From contig CM066919.1 in NCBI GenBank assembly GCA_033964015.1, positions 5,794,101 through 5,858,100 on the forward strand: a stretch of 64,000 bases of DNA, in the 5' to 3' direction. Source of the stretch: Scolanthus callimorphus. Lineage: Eukaryota > Cnidaria > Anthozoa > Actiniaria > Edwardsiidae. Within the stretch, counting starts at the first letter, position 1. The number at the start of each line of letters is the position of its first letter. Both the position numbers and the translations under genes were made by a program. Positions 23,501 through 37,100 of the stretch are shown in pieces. The notes beneath the pieces are model-generated. The model saw only the letters and a list, made by a program, of their open reading frames with translations. It ran no database searches and was not told the DNA's origin.

Positions 23501-26500
23501 GCTAAAAATAGTCAATCCAGCGCCTGTTGCTGGGGATCTTGTTACTATTTTTGGTGAAACGGCTCCTGTCCGCTCCTGTCAGGCGACTAAAAATAACTTT
23601 TTGCCAGACGTATTGAAACAGTTAACCAATCAGAATGGAGCACACACTGGCCTAGCGTCTCGTGCCTTAGCTAGCTACTATTCCCACTGGGGACCAGCAG
23701 TACGTATATAAGATATCAACTCATTAACATACTCAGTCAGTTGGTTGAGAACGAGCGCCCGTCTTAGACGTTCCTCCAGTTCGACTCAAGTCTGCACTCT
23801 ACTCTTCACAAGACTTCGCAACCTACTTCTACAATTAAAATTTACTTGTTCTCGTCGTCTCCTCTCATCTCTTCCCGTTATCAACACTCAAGTTATTTAT
23901 TTTCTACTGGCGTCGTCTGCACTTCAGCTTCAAGAACGTGTTCCTGTTGCAATCTCCGTTCAAGCCTGACTCGCCACCCTTACTGAAGCGTCTACGAAGG
24001 AACACCATTGCCTGCTGTCTCTTCAATTCTACTTCCCCATCCGTCTCAAGTCCATCCATCTCAAGATAAACCTTGGGTATATCCGACAGATTCGGTATTA
24101 AATTTCGTTGTTGGCGTTTCATTTTTGCATTCTTAATGTATTGTTTGCTTTGGTTTCCAGCTTGGAAGTTCTGATTCCTTTAACTCTCGGCAACCGAACT
24201 AGAAAGCCCGGACACATATTCTCCCTATATTCAAAGATGTACTGTGAGTATTCGGTTGCCCTTAATTATTTTCCCACGTTGCTTTCTCGTCGGTTCAGGT
24301 ATTTTTCTTAGCATGTGCTCGGCTCAGCGTTTTAAAGAAGTTTGACAACAGAGTTGTTCTGCAAAGCGAAAAGTCGCTGAAATTTTAGTGTATTTCAAGG
24401 ATTATATTGTTCAATTGAGTTTGGCTACAGAGTTGTTCTGCCCAGCGAAAAGTCGCTCAAATTCTAGTGTACTTTAAGATGATAATATGTTATTCAGTAG
24501 TGAGTTGGCTACAGAGTTGTTCTGCCCAGCGAAACGTCGCTCAAATTCTAGTGTGAGTTTGGCTACAGAGTTGTTCTGCCCAGCGAAAAGTCGCTCAAAT
24601 TCTAGTGTACTTTAAGATAATATGTTGTTCAGTTGAGTTTGGCTACAGAGGTGTTCTGCCCAGCAAAACGTCGCTCAAATTCTAGTGTGAGTTTGGCTAC
24701 AGAGTTGTTCTGCCCAGCGAAAAGTCGCTCAAATTCTAGTGTACTTTAAGACGATAATATGTTGTTCATTTGAGTTTGGCTACAGAGTTGTTCTGCCCAG
24801 CGAAAAGTCGCTCAAATTCTAGTGTGAGTTTGGCTACAGAGTTGTTATTTCCAGCTTATAGTCACTCAAATTCTAGTGTATTTTAAGATTATGATATACC
24901 AGCGTGACGAAAGTAATGCGGTAATGTGAAAGTAAATGCTATGACAATCTGCCATAATAAGGTCTTTTTATGATTCTGCATCTTGAAGGCTGGTGTCAGT
25001 GAATGTCTTTGTTTTCTAACAGAAATTGTTCATAGATTTCAATGAACAATTTATCGAAGTACAACATTATTATTGGCACATAGTATTTTAGGTGACAGGT
25101 GGAGTTAACACCTGCGCTAACCTCTTAGGAAACAGCTCGTTCCGAGCGGATTATGTAATCAACACCGGGGAAACATTGTACGTTAAATTTTTGACTTTTA
25201 GCGTTGTATATTTATTACTTAACCTTATGGCGAAGGTCCTCAAATTTTGGTTGTACTAATTTCTGGATAACCCTTCCTGAATTTTGGGAGGACACCAGGC
25301 CCTGCCTCCCGCAAGGAGGTACAAATAATTATACTAAAGTAATAAAGTAATAAAGTGTACTGCTTGGTAGTGTGTGTTATTCTTTAGGGTGAAAGTAAAT
25401 GCTATGATAATCTGCCATAATAAGGTCTTTTATGATTCTTTAAAACTGCATCTTGAAGACTGGTTTTAGTAAATGTGTTTGTTTTCCAACAGAAATAACT
25501 TGTCGATTTCAATTGAATTTTTATCGATGTGCAATATTATTGGCACAAAAGATTTTAGGTGACAGGTGGAGTTAACACCTGCTCTAACCTCCTAGGAAAC
25601 AGCTCGATCCGAGCGGATTATGCAATCAACACCGTGGAAACATTGTACGTAATTTTTATTTTTATTTTTCATTTATTTTTTATTTTATTTTATTTATTTA
25701 TTTATTTTTATTTTTATTTTTTTTTTATTTTTTACCTTTTAGATTGTTTTTTTTTATTACTAAACCTCATATGGCAAAAGTCATGCGCGATAATTTCTGG
25801 ATAACCCTTCTGAGTTTTGGGAGGAAACCAGGCCTTGCCTCCCACAAGAGAGGTGCAAATAATTGTGCTGAAGTAGTAAAGTGTACTGCCTGGAGTGTGT
25901 GTTGTCCCTTAGGATGGGGCTATACTACCCTTTTGGTGAAGTTTGTCCAGTTGTTTGCAATGCAACTAAAATATTGTATTATATATCATATCGAGTTGTC
26001 TTTGTCACTCATGTCGAATTGTTAGCTCTATCGGGATTGACCCACTTTCGTTTACAGAATTCACTAGACGAACAAAGTTAACGTATGAATTAGACTCTTT
26101 CATGATATGCACCTCTCTGCCCAACACTCCTGGAGGGATCTTCTTCGGTCCTATGGACATTTTGTCCAGTGTTCTGTCCTCGGACGGGGCATTTCTGGGT
26201 TTGTTGGGTTTGGGGTTGTACCCTTGAGCTTACATCATAATCTCTTGTGTCAATAGACTGCTTGATGTGTATATGGGCAGGGGTGCAGCCCCGGACCCAG
26301 CAACCCTTAAGCATTTTCGCCTGTAAATTGTTACACTATTCCCACTGGGGACCAGCAGTACGTATATAAGATATCAACTCATTAACATACTCAGTCAGTT
26401 GGTTGAGAACGAGCGCCCGGAATGACGTCTATGGGAGACGTCATATTGGTGGTGGCCTGTGGTCTCATTGTGCTCTCCATTAGACCTGGTGGTGCCTCTT

Positions 26501-29500
26501 GGCTTTCTTTCCCCCACCCACCCTCCCACGGGTCATTACCATTGCCATCTTTGGCTCCACCAGACCTCCTTTTTTTATATCCTATATATTACAATCTTAT
26601 AATGTATTGGTGGTGGCCGTTGCTCTCATCGTGCTCACCCTTAGATCTGGTGGTTAGTCATTACAAACCATTGCCATCTTTGGCTCCGCCAGGCCTTTTC
26701 TCCCATATCTTATATAGAGTACAATGGGACCCGGTGAGAATATATTACTGTTTGCGTCGCCTTTGAAAATGGATTCTAACGCGGGAGATAGTCACGGATC
26801 GTCTCCGCGAATTTTCTCTGCTCGGTGATGTTGAAAGAAAATCTCAACATTCTTTGATGAAAATACAACACAAATGCACTGTGTAGTCATGAGTTTGAAG
26901 AGTTATACCCTGCGAGCAGTGATCTCCTCTGGTAGAAGAGTTACAGTTTCCAAAGCCAAGAAGGCGCCTAGAAATGTTAAAAAAGCATTTCTGCGTGAGG
27001 TAATTACAGAACATCTTTTCCTAATATCAAATCCGGCTGAGTACGACTATGAAGTTTAATTTATTTCAGTTAAACTGTTTGAACACAGCTTAACATGGCT
27101 TGAGATTATAAGCTATTCATGTTCTGGCCACAATTATTCTCGTATCATTGAAGAATCAACTTTGGACAGCATAATTTAAATTCGTGCTTTCCGCTGTATT
27201 CCAATAAATGATCGTTTAGCCGATTTAGGATTGCCGGAATATTGCATGTTTATCCTTTGCGCGGTAAAGTTACAAATTGGTTGAAATGTAGCAAAAAGTG
27301 CAGTCAAGAGTGAATGCATGATTCATATCATTGAATCCACTAAAAATCCCTGAGTGAGTTTGGAACTCACGACGACCTTAATTGTTAGAAATTTGCATGC
27401 AATGAAACACAGATTTCTATAGATGTTCGTACATGTTAGGGAGATATTTGTTGACAACTAGTAACCCAGTGCATTATCGAAAACCACGCGCGGACAAACG
27501 CGTTTGTTGGAGGTATTTTCTAAAACTCCAACATGTAAACCCTATTTTGAATAGTTTTCTCTAAAACGTAGATTAACCTGTCTGGTGTATACTTCTATGC
27601 CAACTGTATCCCGACCAAAAAATGTTTTTTTTTTCATAGTTATCAATGATTGCGCTACGGTCAGATTTTTCCTAAATCCGCCCCTGACGCTCCAAGCTTG
27701 AGCGCTCCATTTTTTGCACGTTTCGAATTTGAATATGAAGAGAAAAAACAATCTTAGAAACAAGAAATACTAAGGAACCCGCGCGAAGGGTTATACGAGT
27801 TCAGTGTATAGCAAGCACTCGTGGTGCAAATGAAGGTTTTCTTTTTCCAAGAAAACCGGTAGAACTGAAAGGGCTAACTTACTTAGCACTGCTAGGCGGG
27901 TCATACTGAATAACCCAATTGACTTCTGGAATGTCCACGCCTCTTGCCATGACATCCGTACACACAAGAACACCACTGAAATGCAACATATAAAACCGGT
28001 CCAAGAGTCTCATTCAGTTGCCATTTTGTCAGCCTAGCAACATACCGAGTCAGAGAAAGCATCCATTTCCATCGGCTGATTTAGGGAATGTAGTGCGATA
28101 TGTTCGATTGAATTCGGTACATCAAGTATATATTTTGTTAGAGGATTATTTCAAAATTTTCTACACGTAATTCGCGTTGTAATATCGAAGAACGCGCTTT
28201 TTCAAGATGGATATAATTAACAACTATCCCCCGAAGGGGAGATGAATAGTGGTGGATGTATACCGAGACGCGAAGTGTCGAGGTATATATCCACCGCTAG
28301 GCACCGACTCTGAGGGGGATAGTTGTTTTAGTATATACCAAATCAGTAGAATAAAATACGGTGGATTAAAAAAGTATCGCCTCCGATACTGTCTTGAAAT
28401 GAGCCACTATTTTGAGAGTTTTCTCAAAACAGTAAATAGTGTTTGATATCTACTATTCCAGGAACCAATCAGAGCGCGCGAAAATGACTATTCACTGATT
28501 TGGTACATACTAATAGAGCGGTGAAAGCAATTCATGAGTAATTCACTATCTAAGCAAATGCGATAGTAATTCAACAACAAGCCAACCAGAGAGCGAGGTA
28601 ATTCGCAAATCGAGGCAATTCGCTTTTTATCAGCTGGAAATACAAAACCAGGTTTCATTTTCAAATCTTTACAAATCGCGACAAAAAAAACCTCACACAA
28701 TCGGTTTGTGTGGCGGCCTACACACATTTTTGACGTTCCCTTTCCTCGAGGGACATCTGCGCGTAATGCCTAACAAAATGGCAACTCCCTGTCTAACACC
28801 TTTTTCTGTATTTCGAATACTGGCCGTTTTCTTATAAAAATCTTTACAAATCGCGACAAAAAAAACTCAAACAATCGGTTTGTGTGGCGGCCTACACACA
28901 TTTCCTCGAGGGACATCTGCGAACAATGCTTGACAAAATGGCAACTCCCTGTCTAACACCTTTTTTGAGTTTTGAATTCTGGTTGCTTTTTATAAAGGAG
29001 AGCGATGTGCACAGGGAATTGTCGCAGAAACCCATCCATCGGAAAAGCTGAATTTCCCAAGGCACACGCATGGGAAGTGTTCGGATTTCCAATTCATGTG
29101 AATTTTCTATCCATGTGAATTCCGAACACTTCCAATGCGTGTGCCTTGGGAATTCAGCTTTTCCCATGGATGCGTTTCTGCAGAAATTTCCTGTGGTGTA
29201 AGGTAGTGGGATGGTGCATAGCACTGACCTATCCAGCTTTCGAAATGCGTCAAATATTTTGTGCCTGTTGGATTTCATCTTTCCGTGCAAGGCCATAATC
29301 CGGACATCTGGGATAAGTCTGCAGTGAAGGAAACCAATGCGGGAAAAAGGTGAGTGAATAGGGAAGTGGTCGAAACATCTGTACTCGAACGGGACATGGG
29401 GTGGTGTATGCCGCAACCAACCGTGTTTTAGGGGAAAATGCCCATTTTTAATTGCGAATATCTTGTAAAATAATAAAGGAATACAAAGATAGGCTTAGCA

Positions 29501-31158
29501 CCGTATCATTATAGCGAGAGCAGCACATCCATGCAATAACCTCCAACATCCCTTACTTTAGCACGGAGAAAATGGGGGTTGAAAATCAGGTGGGGGTAGG
29601 GTGGGGAGGTACAACCCGGATCTTTCACCTTCCGTGATAAAATTGGGTTCCGATGGAGTACAAATGTTTTGACCGCTTCCCTTATATTCCCTGCTTTTTT
29701 TCCTAGAGGGCACGGTAACGAATTCTGCATTCTGATTGGCTCTTAGAGCGCGCGCGGGAGGGGGGGAGCAATATTTTCCTACCCATAATGTTGGTACAAG
29801 GCTTAAAATTACGACTATGATTATTTCTCAATTTCGAACCCTGTACTAAGGCACAGGAAATTCCAAGAGGACGGCGTCTATCTGAACCCCGGAAATTCCT
29901 CAGGAAATTCCAGGGTGGAGGGGTCTGTCTAGGCTGTGGAAAAGGGCGTGTTTAGGCAACCTGGAAATTCCAAGGGAGGTGTTCCAATTCCAGGACAGGA
30001 GGATGAGGACCCCTGGAAATTCCAGCAGAACATGGGAGATGTTGAGGACCTATGGAAATTCCAGGGTGGTGGTGGGGGGGGGATTCCAGGGTGGGTGGGG
30101 GGGATTCCAGGGTTGGGTGGGGGGGATTCCAGGGTGGGTGGGGGGATTCCAGGGTGGGTGGGTGGGGTGGGGGGGATTCCAGGGTGGGGGGGGGGGGGGG
30201 GGATTCCAGGGTGGGGGGGGGGGGGGATTCCAGGGTGGGGGGGGATTCCAGGGTGGGGGTCTTCTTCAAATGGTAGGGTCCTCGACCCTCTGCTGTGGAA
30301 AAAGTGTGATCAGCCAATCTCAGCGTCAATATGGAGTATACTACATGCACCTACTTACTTTGTGAGAGCTTTGGAGAAGTAGTTCACACAGGCACAAGTA
30401 CTGAAGAACACCATGTTCTTTTGGTCCTGGAAAGTCATCAAGAAGCTGTGTTCAGTCGATGAACATTACTGGCCATCTTGACACAAGAGGCGAACAAATC
30501 GTCTGCACGGACAAATCGTCTCAAGACGAACAATTCGCCTGATGTGAAAACGGGACAAACGATTTTCGAAGACGATTTGTCCGTTCAGACGAACAAGTCG
30601 ATCAAAGTTCGACCTAAATTCACACCAGACAAACAAACACGCAGGGGCGGCGGAGCAGGGGGGGGGCTAGGGAGGCTTTAGCCCCCCCCCCCCCCCCCCC
30701 AAAAAAAATATATCGCCAAGTTTCATACATTTTCACTAAACTCCTCCTCCCCCCCCCCCCCCCCCCCCCCCCCAATTTGAAAAATGTTCAGCTGTCCCTG
30801 ACACGAGCACATTTTCCATTTTCTTACCACGGAGAAGTGGAACAAGCAAAAGAAGCGATGGCTTCTTGGAGAACTTCAAAGAAATCTTTTTGATATCTGG
30901 CGGTCTCGAATTCACATTAGACTGGAGCCCATCAATAGGAGCTTCCATCTTTGGTACTGGATCCGTGAGGCAGCGTTTTTCCTGACCTATCTATGTTTAG
31001 GGAAGCATGGTTGGCTCAGTGTTAAGGCGCTGGGACTCTCACCGCTGTGGTCCAGGATCGATTCCCGGCTGGGACAGAGGAAAAATTTCTTTCTGTTCGA
31101 GTCGTGATTGAGACAAGATCATATTGTGAGTTGAACTTAGTTCTACTGTGTTTCCTTA

Positions 31159-31189
<31 letters not shown>

Positions 31190-34100
31190 CGTCTACCTTC
31201 CCTTCTACCCCTGTTCAAGGTGGACGCTAAAGAACCCATTGCACTCTTCGTAAGAGTAGGGTATTGTCTCCCGGTGCAATGGCCTGACTCTCGGAGGCAT
31301 ATATACTGTTCAACAGTCCTCATGATTGTAAGCTGCGCGGCTGCAATTTGCGCCATCTAATGCAGCCCGTTAAGTCCTCCAACCTCTCCTTGTCTAGCGG
31401 TTGTGTACTTTCAGCCGCTTTGAGTTCCCTCACGATGAGGAGAAGATCCTTTCTTTCTTTTCTTAGAACAAATTTGGCGCGAATGGGCGCGGGGGTGGGC
31501 CACAACTCAGATGTTTTTTCTATTTAGCGCCCCACGCATAGCACAGGTCTACTTCTCTTTCCCTCGATTTGAGTTGATGTTCGGGGAGTTGATGTGTCGG
31601 AATGGTGCTTTCCGTTTACAAGTGTGTTTGTTAGTAGAGAGTTGACTGTAGTTTCAGAACCCCTCCCCCCCCCCCCCCCCCCCCCAGGCAGGCATGCCCC
31701 CCATCCCAAGGGCGATACGACCCTGCGTCTACAAAACTCTTATAGGAATCCAAAACAATTGTCCAAAAAGATAATCCATTCTGTACGAAACCTCTTACCT
31801 TTCTCGTTTTTAAAAACCAAACGAGTTGAGAAAACTTTTCGTCACTTTTGCAGATCTAAAGATAAAGAGCTAACTGTCAGTTCTTAACAGGAAACGCAGA
31901 AAATGTATTTACAAACAAACAAACCAAGCAAACAACGGACGGAGGGACATACTATGAACGGACAGGTCAACAACAGAGACAAACAAACAAACAAACAAAC
32001 AAACGCAAATTAAAATAAACAACATCAGACTAGCAAACGATCCTTTCATACCAGGTAAAAGTTTTCGAGAGATGACGGAGTTCTTTGATCTTGCTGAAAG
32101 AAAAAAATACAGAAAACAACCGTAAATCACTAGAAAATGGTTTGTTAAAACCTGAGAGCAGCTCCTAGACCAAATGGGCTAACCAGGACTTGAAATTGCG
32201 CCCGATACTGGCGTAAATACGCCTAAAGGTTTTCCAACTACGCCTAACGTTTTTGACTTAGGCGTAAAATAACGAATGTGTTTTCAGCTTCTACAGTGTT
32301 TTCCTAGTGGATTTACACCTAGATCTTTGATGAATTACACATATAATGCTGGTGCAAGGCGTAATACTACGACCTATGATTATTTCTTAATTTCGAGCCC
32401 TGCTAACAGTGTTTACATCTTCTTGCCGACCAATTCAGATCGTGTGATGATTCCTTTGGGAGCTCTTGGTAATAAAGTAATCAGTGAATTTATGAGCGCA
32501 TTTCATTCCCTATTCATCTGATTATTAAGCTTACTTTGTTGGTGCTCTTCTCTCTGACGGTTACCCTGACAGGGTTTCTAAGGCCAGCTCTGACAAGGGC
32601 CTCTACTTCATCTGTCTGTGTGGCTGAAAACAGCCCCTGCAGGGCAAGGGGAAATGAGCAGTATATATTAAGGCACGAACCATAAGAGGGGGGCAAAAGA
32701 GGGAAGGGGGGGGGGGGGGGGGGGCAAAAACAGAAAAAAATATATATTTCCAGGAAAATTGATCTAAAAAACATCTGCCGGGCCATCTTACAGAAAACAA
32801 AGATGCCCATGGATCAAACTAGTCCACTCAAATATGCTAAACATGAAAATTGTGTTCCAAAACTGCTTGAGTTGATGCATTTCCAGTCTTCCCGCCACCC
32901 CTGGGACCGAAGAATATTCATATCAGACCTAGTACAGACGTTGATCCTAATTCTAGTGTGGGTTTCGTTTCTGATTGGCTCAGTGCATTTACTTTGCGTT
33001 TTGATTTCGACACTCATGTAGTAGTTTCTTATCTTTATCTGAATATAGTAAGCTAGTTATTTAGGTAGAACATTTGCTGTATTTTATGATTGACACCAAT
33101 GTATCTGTTAGATATACGGAATAAGGATTATTATTATTATTATTATCTAAAATCTGCTCTAACTGTAGTGAAATTCAGGTTTGTGTGCTAAAAGTATTCA
33201 CATATCCGATCAAACAATGGAACCATTTCACGCTATCTGCAGATACCAATCAGAATTAGAGAGTTTCTCCCACGGGGACTTATCATGTCCAACAAACATT
33301 AGAAAATAACACCTATTTATATAGAGAATGTGCGCATTCTGATTGGTTAAAAGGCGTGTTTGTAAGAGACCTGAGAAACACGATTGTCACGCAACGCTGT
33401 CGCGCGTGTGCATGTTATTTTCTAAAAGCAATAAAAGTACTTTCCGCTTGCTCTCTGGTTTCTTACAAACACTCGGGGAATGTTGGTCGAACTGATAAAA
33501 CTTGAAAGACACGAGCCAAGTTTTGATCAGTTCTCCCAACACCCCCCTCGTGTTTGTAAGAAACCAGAGAGCACGCGGAAAGTACTTTTATTGCTTAACT
33601 ATTCCATGACTTCTGAAATCAGTCCGATTTGCAGCACGTTTTCGCTTTTATGACAGTGATAAATTCAGATGATCCAAAGATAAAGATATCTGGTAAAATT
33701 TAGCGGGATCGGAATATTTTTGGAGCTTTTTTTAGGAGAAACTTGGTTTGTTTGTGGGACATCACAACAGTAACTATGACTTTGAATGACTGGTTGGATC
33801 TATGAATTTAATTCCTAGGTAGGTAAACATGGATTTTGATGTGCCCATCAATAACAAGGACATGCAAAATATTTTTGAAAGCACCCATTCATACCGTTCT
33901 CCTTTGTTTTGGCAGATAACTAAGAATGGTATTGACACTGCAAATAAAGAAACAATATTACTAAACGTCAGTCCTCTGCCCATGTAAATTTAAAATTCAA
34001 ATAAGATGTATATCTGCATTTCAAGTCATACCACATGATAAATATTAAACAATTGTTGGATGAGGTTTTTGTGATATCCAGAATAAACAATGGCGTGACA

Positions 34101-37100
34101 GGTGAGATATTGTTTATTCTTGATTATCACAAAAACCGAATGCAATAATTGTTTTATTATACATTGATTCAGTAAAAATCCTTTTTTTTTCTGTCAACCA
34201 ATATCTTTTACACAAGCGCCTCTTTAAACAGGGAAACATTCAAGTGCTCTAGTCCCATACCTACCACAGACCTCAGGAGGCCCAAAACCAATACTCTATA
34301 GGGCGGCAGATATCCGTAGATATCCATATGCCATATATGAGGGATAACCCCCCCCCCCCCCCCCCCCCTGGTCTCAATGGTATGAAAATGGGACAAGAAC
34401 ACACCTTGTTTCAAAGCCCAAATCAAGTAGCCTATCAGCTTCATCCAGAACAAGAACTTCCTGAAAAAAAAGTCATTTTAGAGTTTGACTAGCTTGTAAC
34501 TTTATTTTAGCATGTACAGTAAAACATCAGGACCACAGATAAAATTGATAAAAGATGAAAGCCTGTGTAGCGGGCTTTCCATTGGAAGAGGTCAGAGAAA
34601 TGTGTGAGCGAAGTTTCTGCCGTGCAAGAAATGGGATTCACAGAAAATGGAGAGGGGGGTGGAGGGCGAGGCTTCCTTTCTCCTCGCCCCTCCCCCACTC
34701 TCCATTTTTGCCCTGGCCTCATATTTTGCACAGCCAAATCATCAAAAATCTGGCTCTCTCTCATACTTCCAAGTGTTTCTCTGACCCTGAAACCCCACAG
34801 AAATACATTGCTATGCAGATTAGAGTTTGACTGCATATTAAATTATTTCACACTCATTGAAAGTCATGCTCTGATTTCTATGTACACAAGAACGCTCACC
34901 AGTGATTTGAGATAAGAAGACATTTTACGACCATCCTCTTGCCTGCCAAGAAAGTCCTCCAAGCGGCCAGGGGTACCCACAAGGATATTTGCCCTGAAAG
35001 GGAAATCTCATCAGAATGGGATGCATAGTAATAATATTTGCACATCATGTATCAGAAGTTTACAAGAAAACAGCCCGTCACTTCGTGATACTAGAAGACT
35101 CAGATAACATTTTGTTTAGGCATTACATAAGGTAAGTAAATGTCTCAAATTTGAAAAACCTTTCACAATTTTTTCGTATTTATGCATTTTTCAAAGCATT
35201 TTCCTTTTCTTCAGAAAAAACAACAGTTCTTGAAGGTGCTGTACGTTAAAAGCACATTAAACAATTACTTTATGCAGGGATTTCTTTTGAGCTTTGTACG
35301 TGTTTTTATAATTTTTTGAGCGGCACAATCATACTGTGTTTTTGTGAATGCTTCTGTGCTTTTCTTTTCCAAGAAACTGTCTCGTATTCAGTTATTTCGA
35401 AACGGGGGGGGGGGGGGGGGGGGGGGCAATGTTTAGCACAAGACAACAATTTAGTTTTTACGCTTTATTTGAATGTCTAGTAAACGTTTTAAATTCTAGA
35501 GCTTTTGAAAGATAGAGAATCCATGTTTTGCTTTTTGAAAAGCACATCCTCATGATGTACGTGACTGAGGGCACAAAGCTGTGGTCAAGGAAGCCATTTC
35601 AGTGTTGCTCTCGGACAGACTGATTTAACCAATCAGAACGTTTGCGCAGACAACCCGATTATAATAGTATAGATAGATATATGAGAAAGAACATGTAGAT
35701 GATAAGAAAGGAACGGGTATTGTGAGTCCTGCTGCAGAAGTACATCATGATCTTCACATCACATCTATGAATTATCTGCTCTATACTGCTGAATAGGCAT
35801 CAAGCCTCAACTCCAAGTAGAAAAACTTTTGACTACCAGCGATTCCATAACGTTTTCTCAAGTTTGTCTATTGTCTCAATAGAGAATTCGAAACTCTGGA
35901 CTTAATTCAATAAACAATGCTTCAGGATCAGGTCATTGAAACACGGAATACAATGGGATTATTTACTTGAGTGACCACCAACAATGATGGCACTCAATGA
36001 CTGAAGACATTCTGAAAGCAACCTTTTTAAAATAGGTGTATATTTTTATGTCTTTACCCTTTAGCTTTGAAGCTTCTGACATCAGCATATGGATCTACGC
36101 CACCAATAAGCAGCATCTGTCTAAATCAATAAACCTTCATGAATTTTACTGAACAACAGGGGCCGGTTCCTGAAAGGTTGGATAAAGTTATCCGCACCAG
36201 ATAAAAGTTCTCTGTTCTATAGGATTTGTTGTGGATTTATCCATTGGATAAGCATTTATTCACTGATAACTCTTAACTGGCCTTCTGGGAACCGGCCCCA
36301 GAAGGCTATTCAAACCAATTAATAGGGGAAGTTTCCATGGAAGGTTGCCGGACATGATGACTGCCCTAATTGATTTGTGATTGTTCATGATATGTTTTTT
36401 TAACCTGTTGTAATTTGAAGTACCAGAAATAGCAGTCTCAGGGCATTTTGAGCCACAATGTGTGGTTTCAGAAAATATCCATACCCCCACGGAAGGGTGT
36501 TGAAAAACTGACCCCCCCCCCCCCCCTAACCCCACTGGAACCCCAACCCCACCCAACTGGAAACCCCAACCCCACCTCTGCAGGGCCCGTGGTTTGATGC
36601 GCTGGTGCGGAAACGCATAATTTGGCTTTCTCCGCATAATGCACATAATCCGTGAAATCCCGCATAATCGCGCATAATTTCCCAAAATTTTGTGAAAAAC
36701 ATCAAAAAGGCATCATTCCTTGGTAAATTTCAAACTTTCTTTCCTATTTTTGCTCACAAAAGTGATACATTTCTTCTGAAATCGTCTGTCCAACGTCAAA
36801 ACAACTCGATAGAAATGAGAATAACAAGGCGTTCTATGCTAATAGCGTCGCGCTGGGAACTGGTATAGAAAAGCAATAAAACGTGCCTAATTGGCCAACT
36901 AACTAATATTTCCAACTGAGCAAGATAGATTCAAACATGTTTGCGCTTTGGATATCTTACAAAGTAAAATCAAGGTGGAACAGAACGCTAACCGCGATAA
37001 ACACGGTCGACTTATACAGTTCACATTGATCACATGACATTACGCTTTTTCATGGATCTTTGTTATTGTTACAGTAGCAATTTCATTTCACAAACACCAA

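Larger units (their letters stand above)
23677..26419. repeat. 2.7-kb segment bounded by identical 85-bp direct repeats
   Basis: ACTATTCCCACTGGGGACC to GAGCGCCCG is identical, base for base by eye, at 23677..23761 and 26335..26419, and includes TATATAAG. The segment in DDX55 intron 15 also holds the 24340..24890 array and the 24925..25900 duplication. No retroviral or transposase protein is readable, and the repeats lack TG..CA ends, so calling it an LTR element would be speculative. Confidence 0.65.

Noticed and set aside
23677..26419. LTR retrotransposon
   Set aside because: The 85-bp direct repeats lack TG..CA ends, no primer-binding site is evident, and no gag or pol protein can be read between them.
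28892..29416. 174-codon minus-strand ORF as a separate gene
   Set aside because: Only its central part is coding, as DDX55 exon 14 (29229..29318); the rest is intron and a fold-back repeat read in the same frame.
29936..30382. Glycine-rich and proline-rich ORFs of 128-148 codons
   Set aside because: They are translations of the GGGTGGG minisatellite in several frames on both strands at once.
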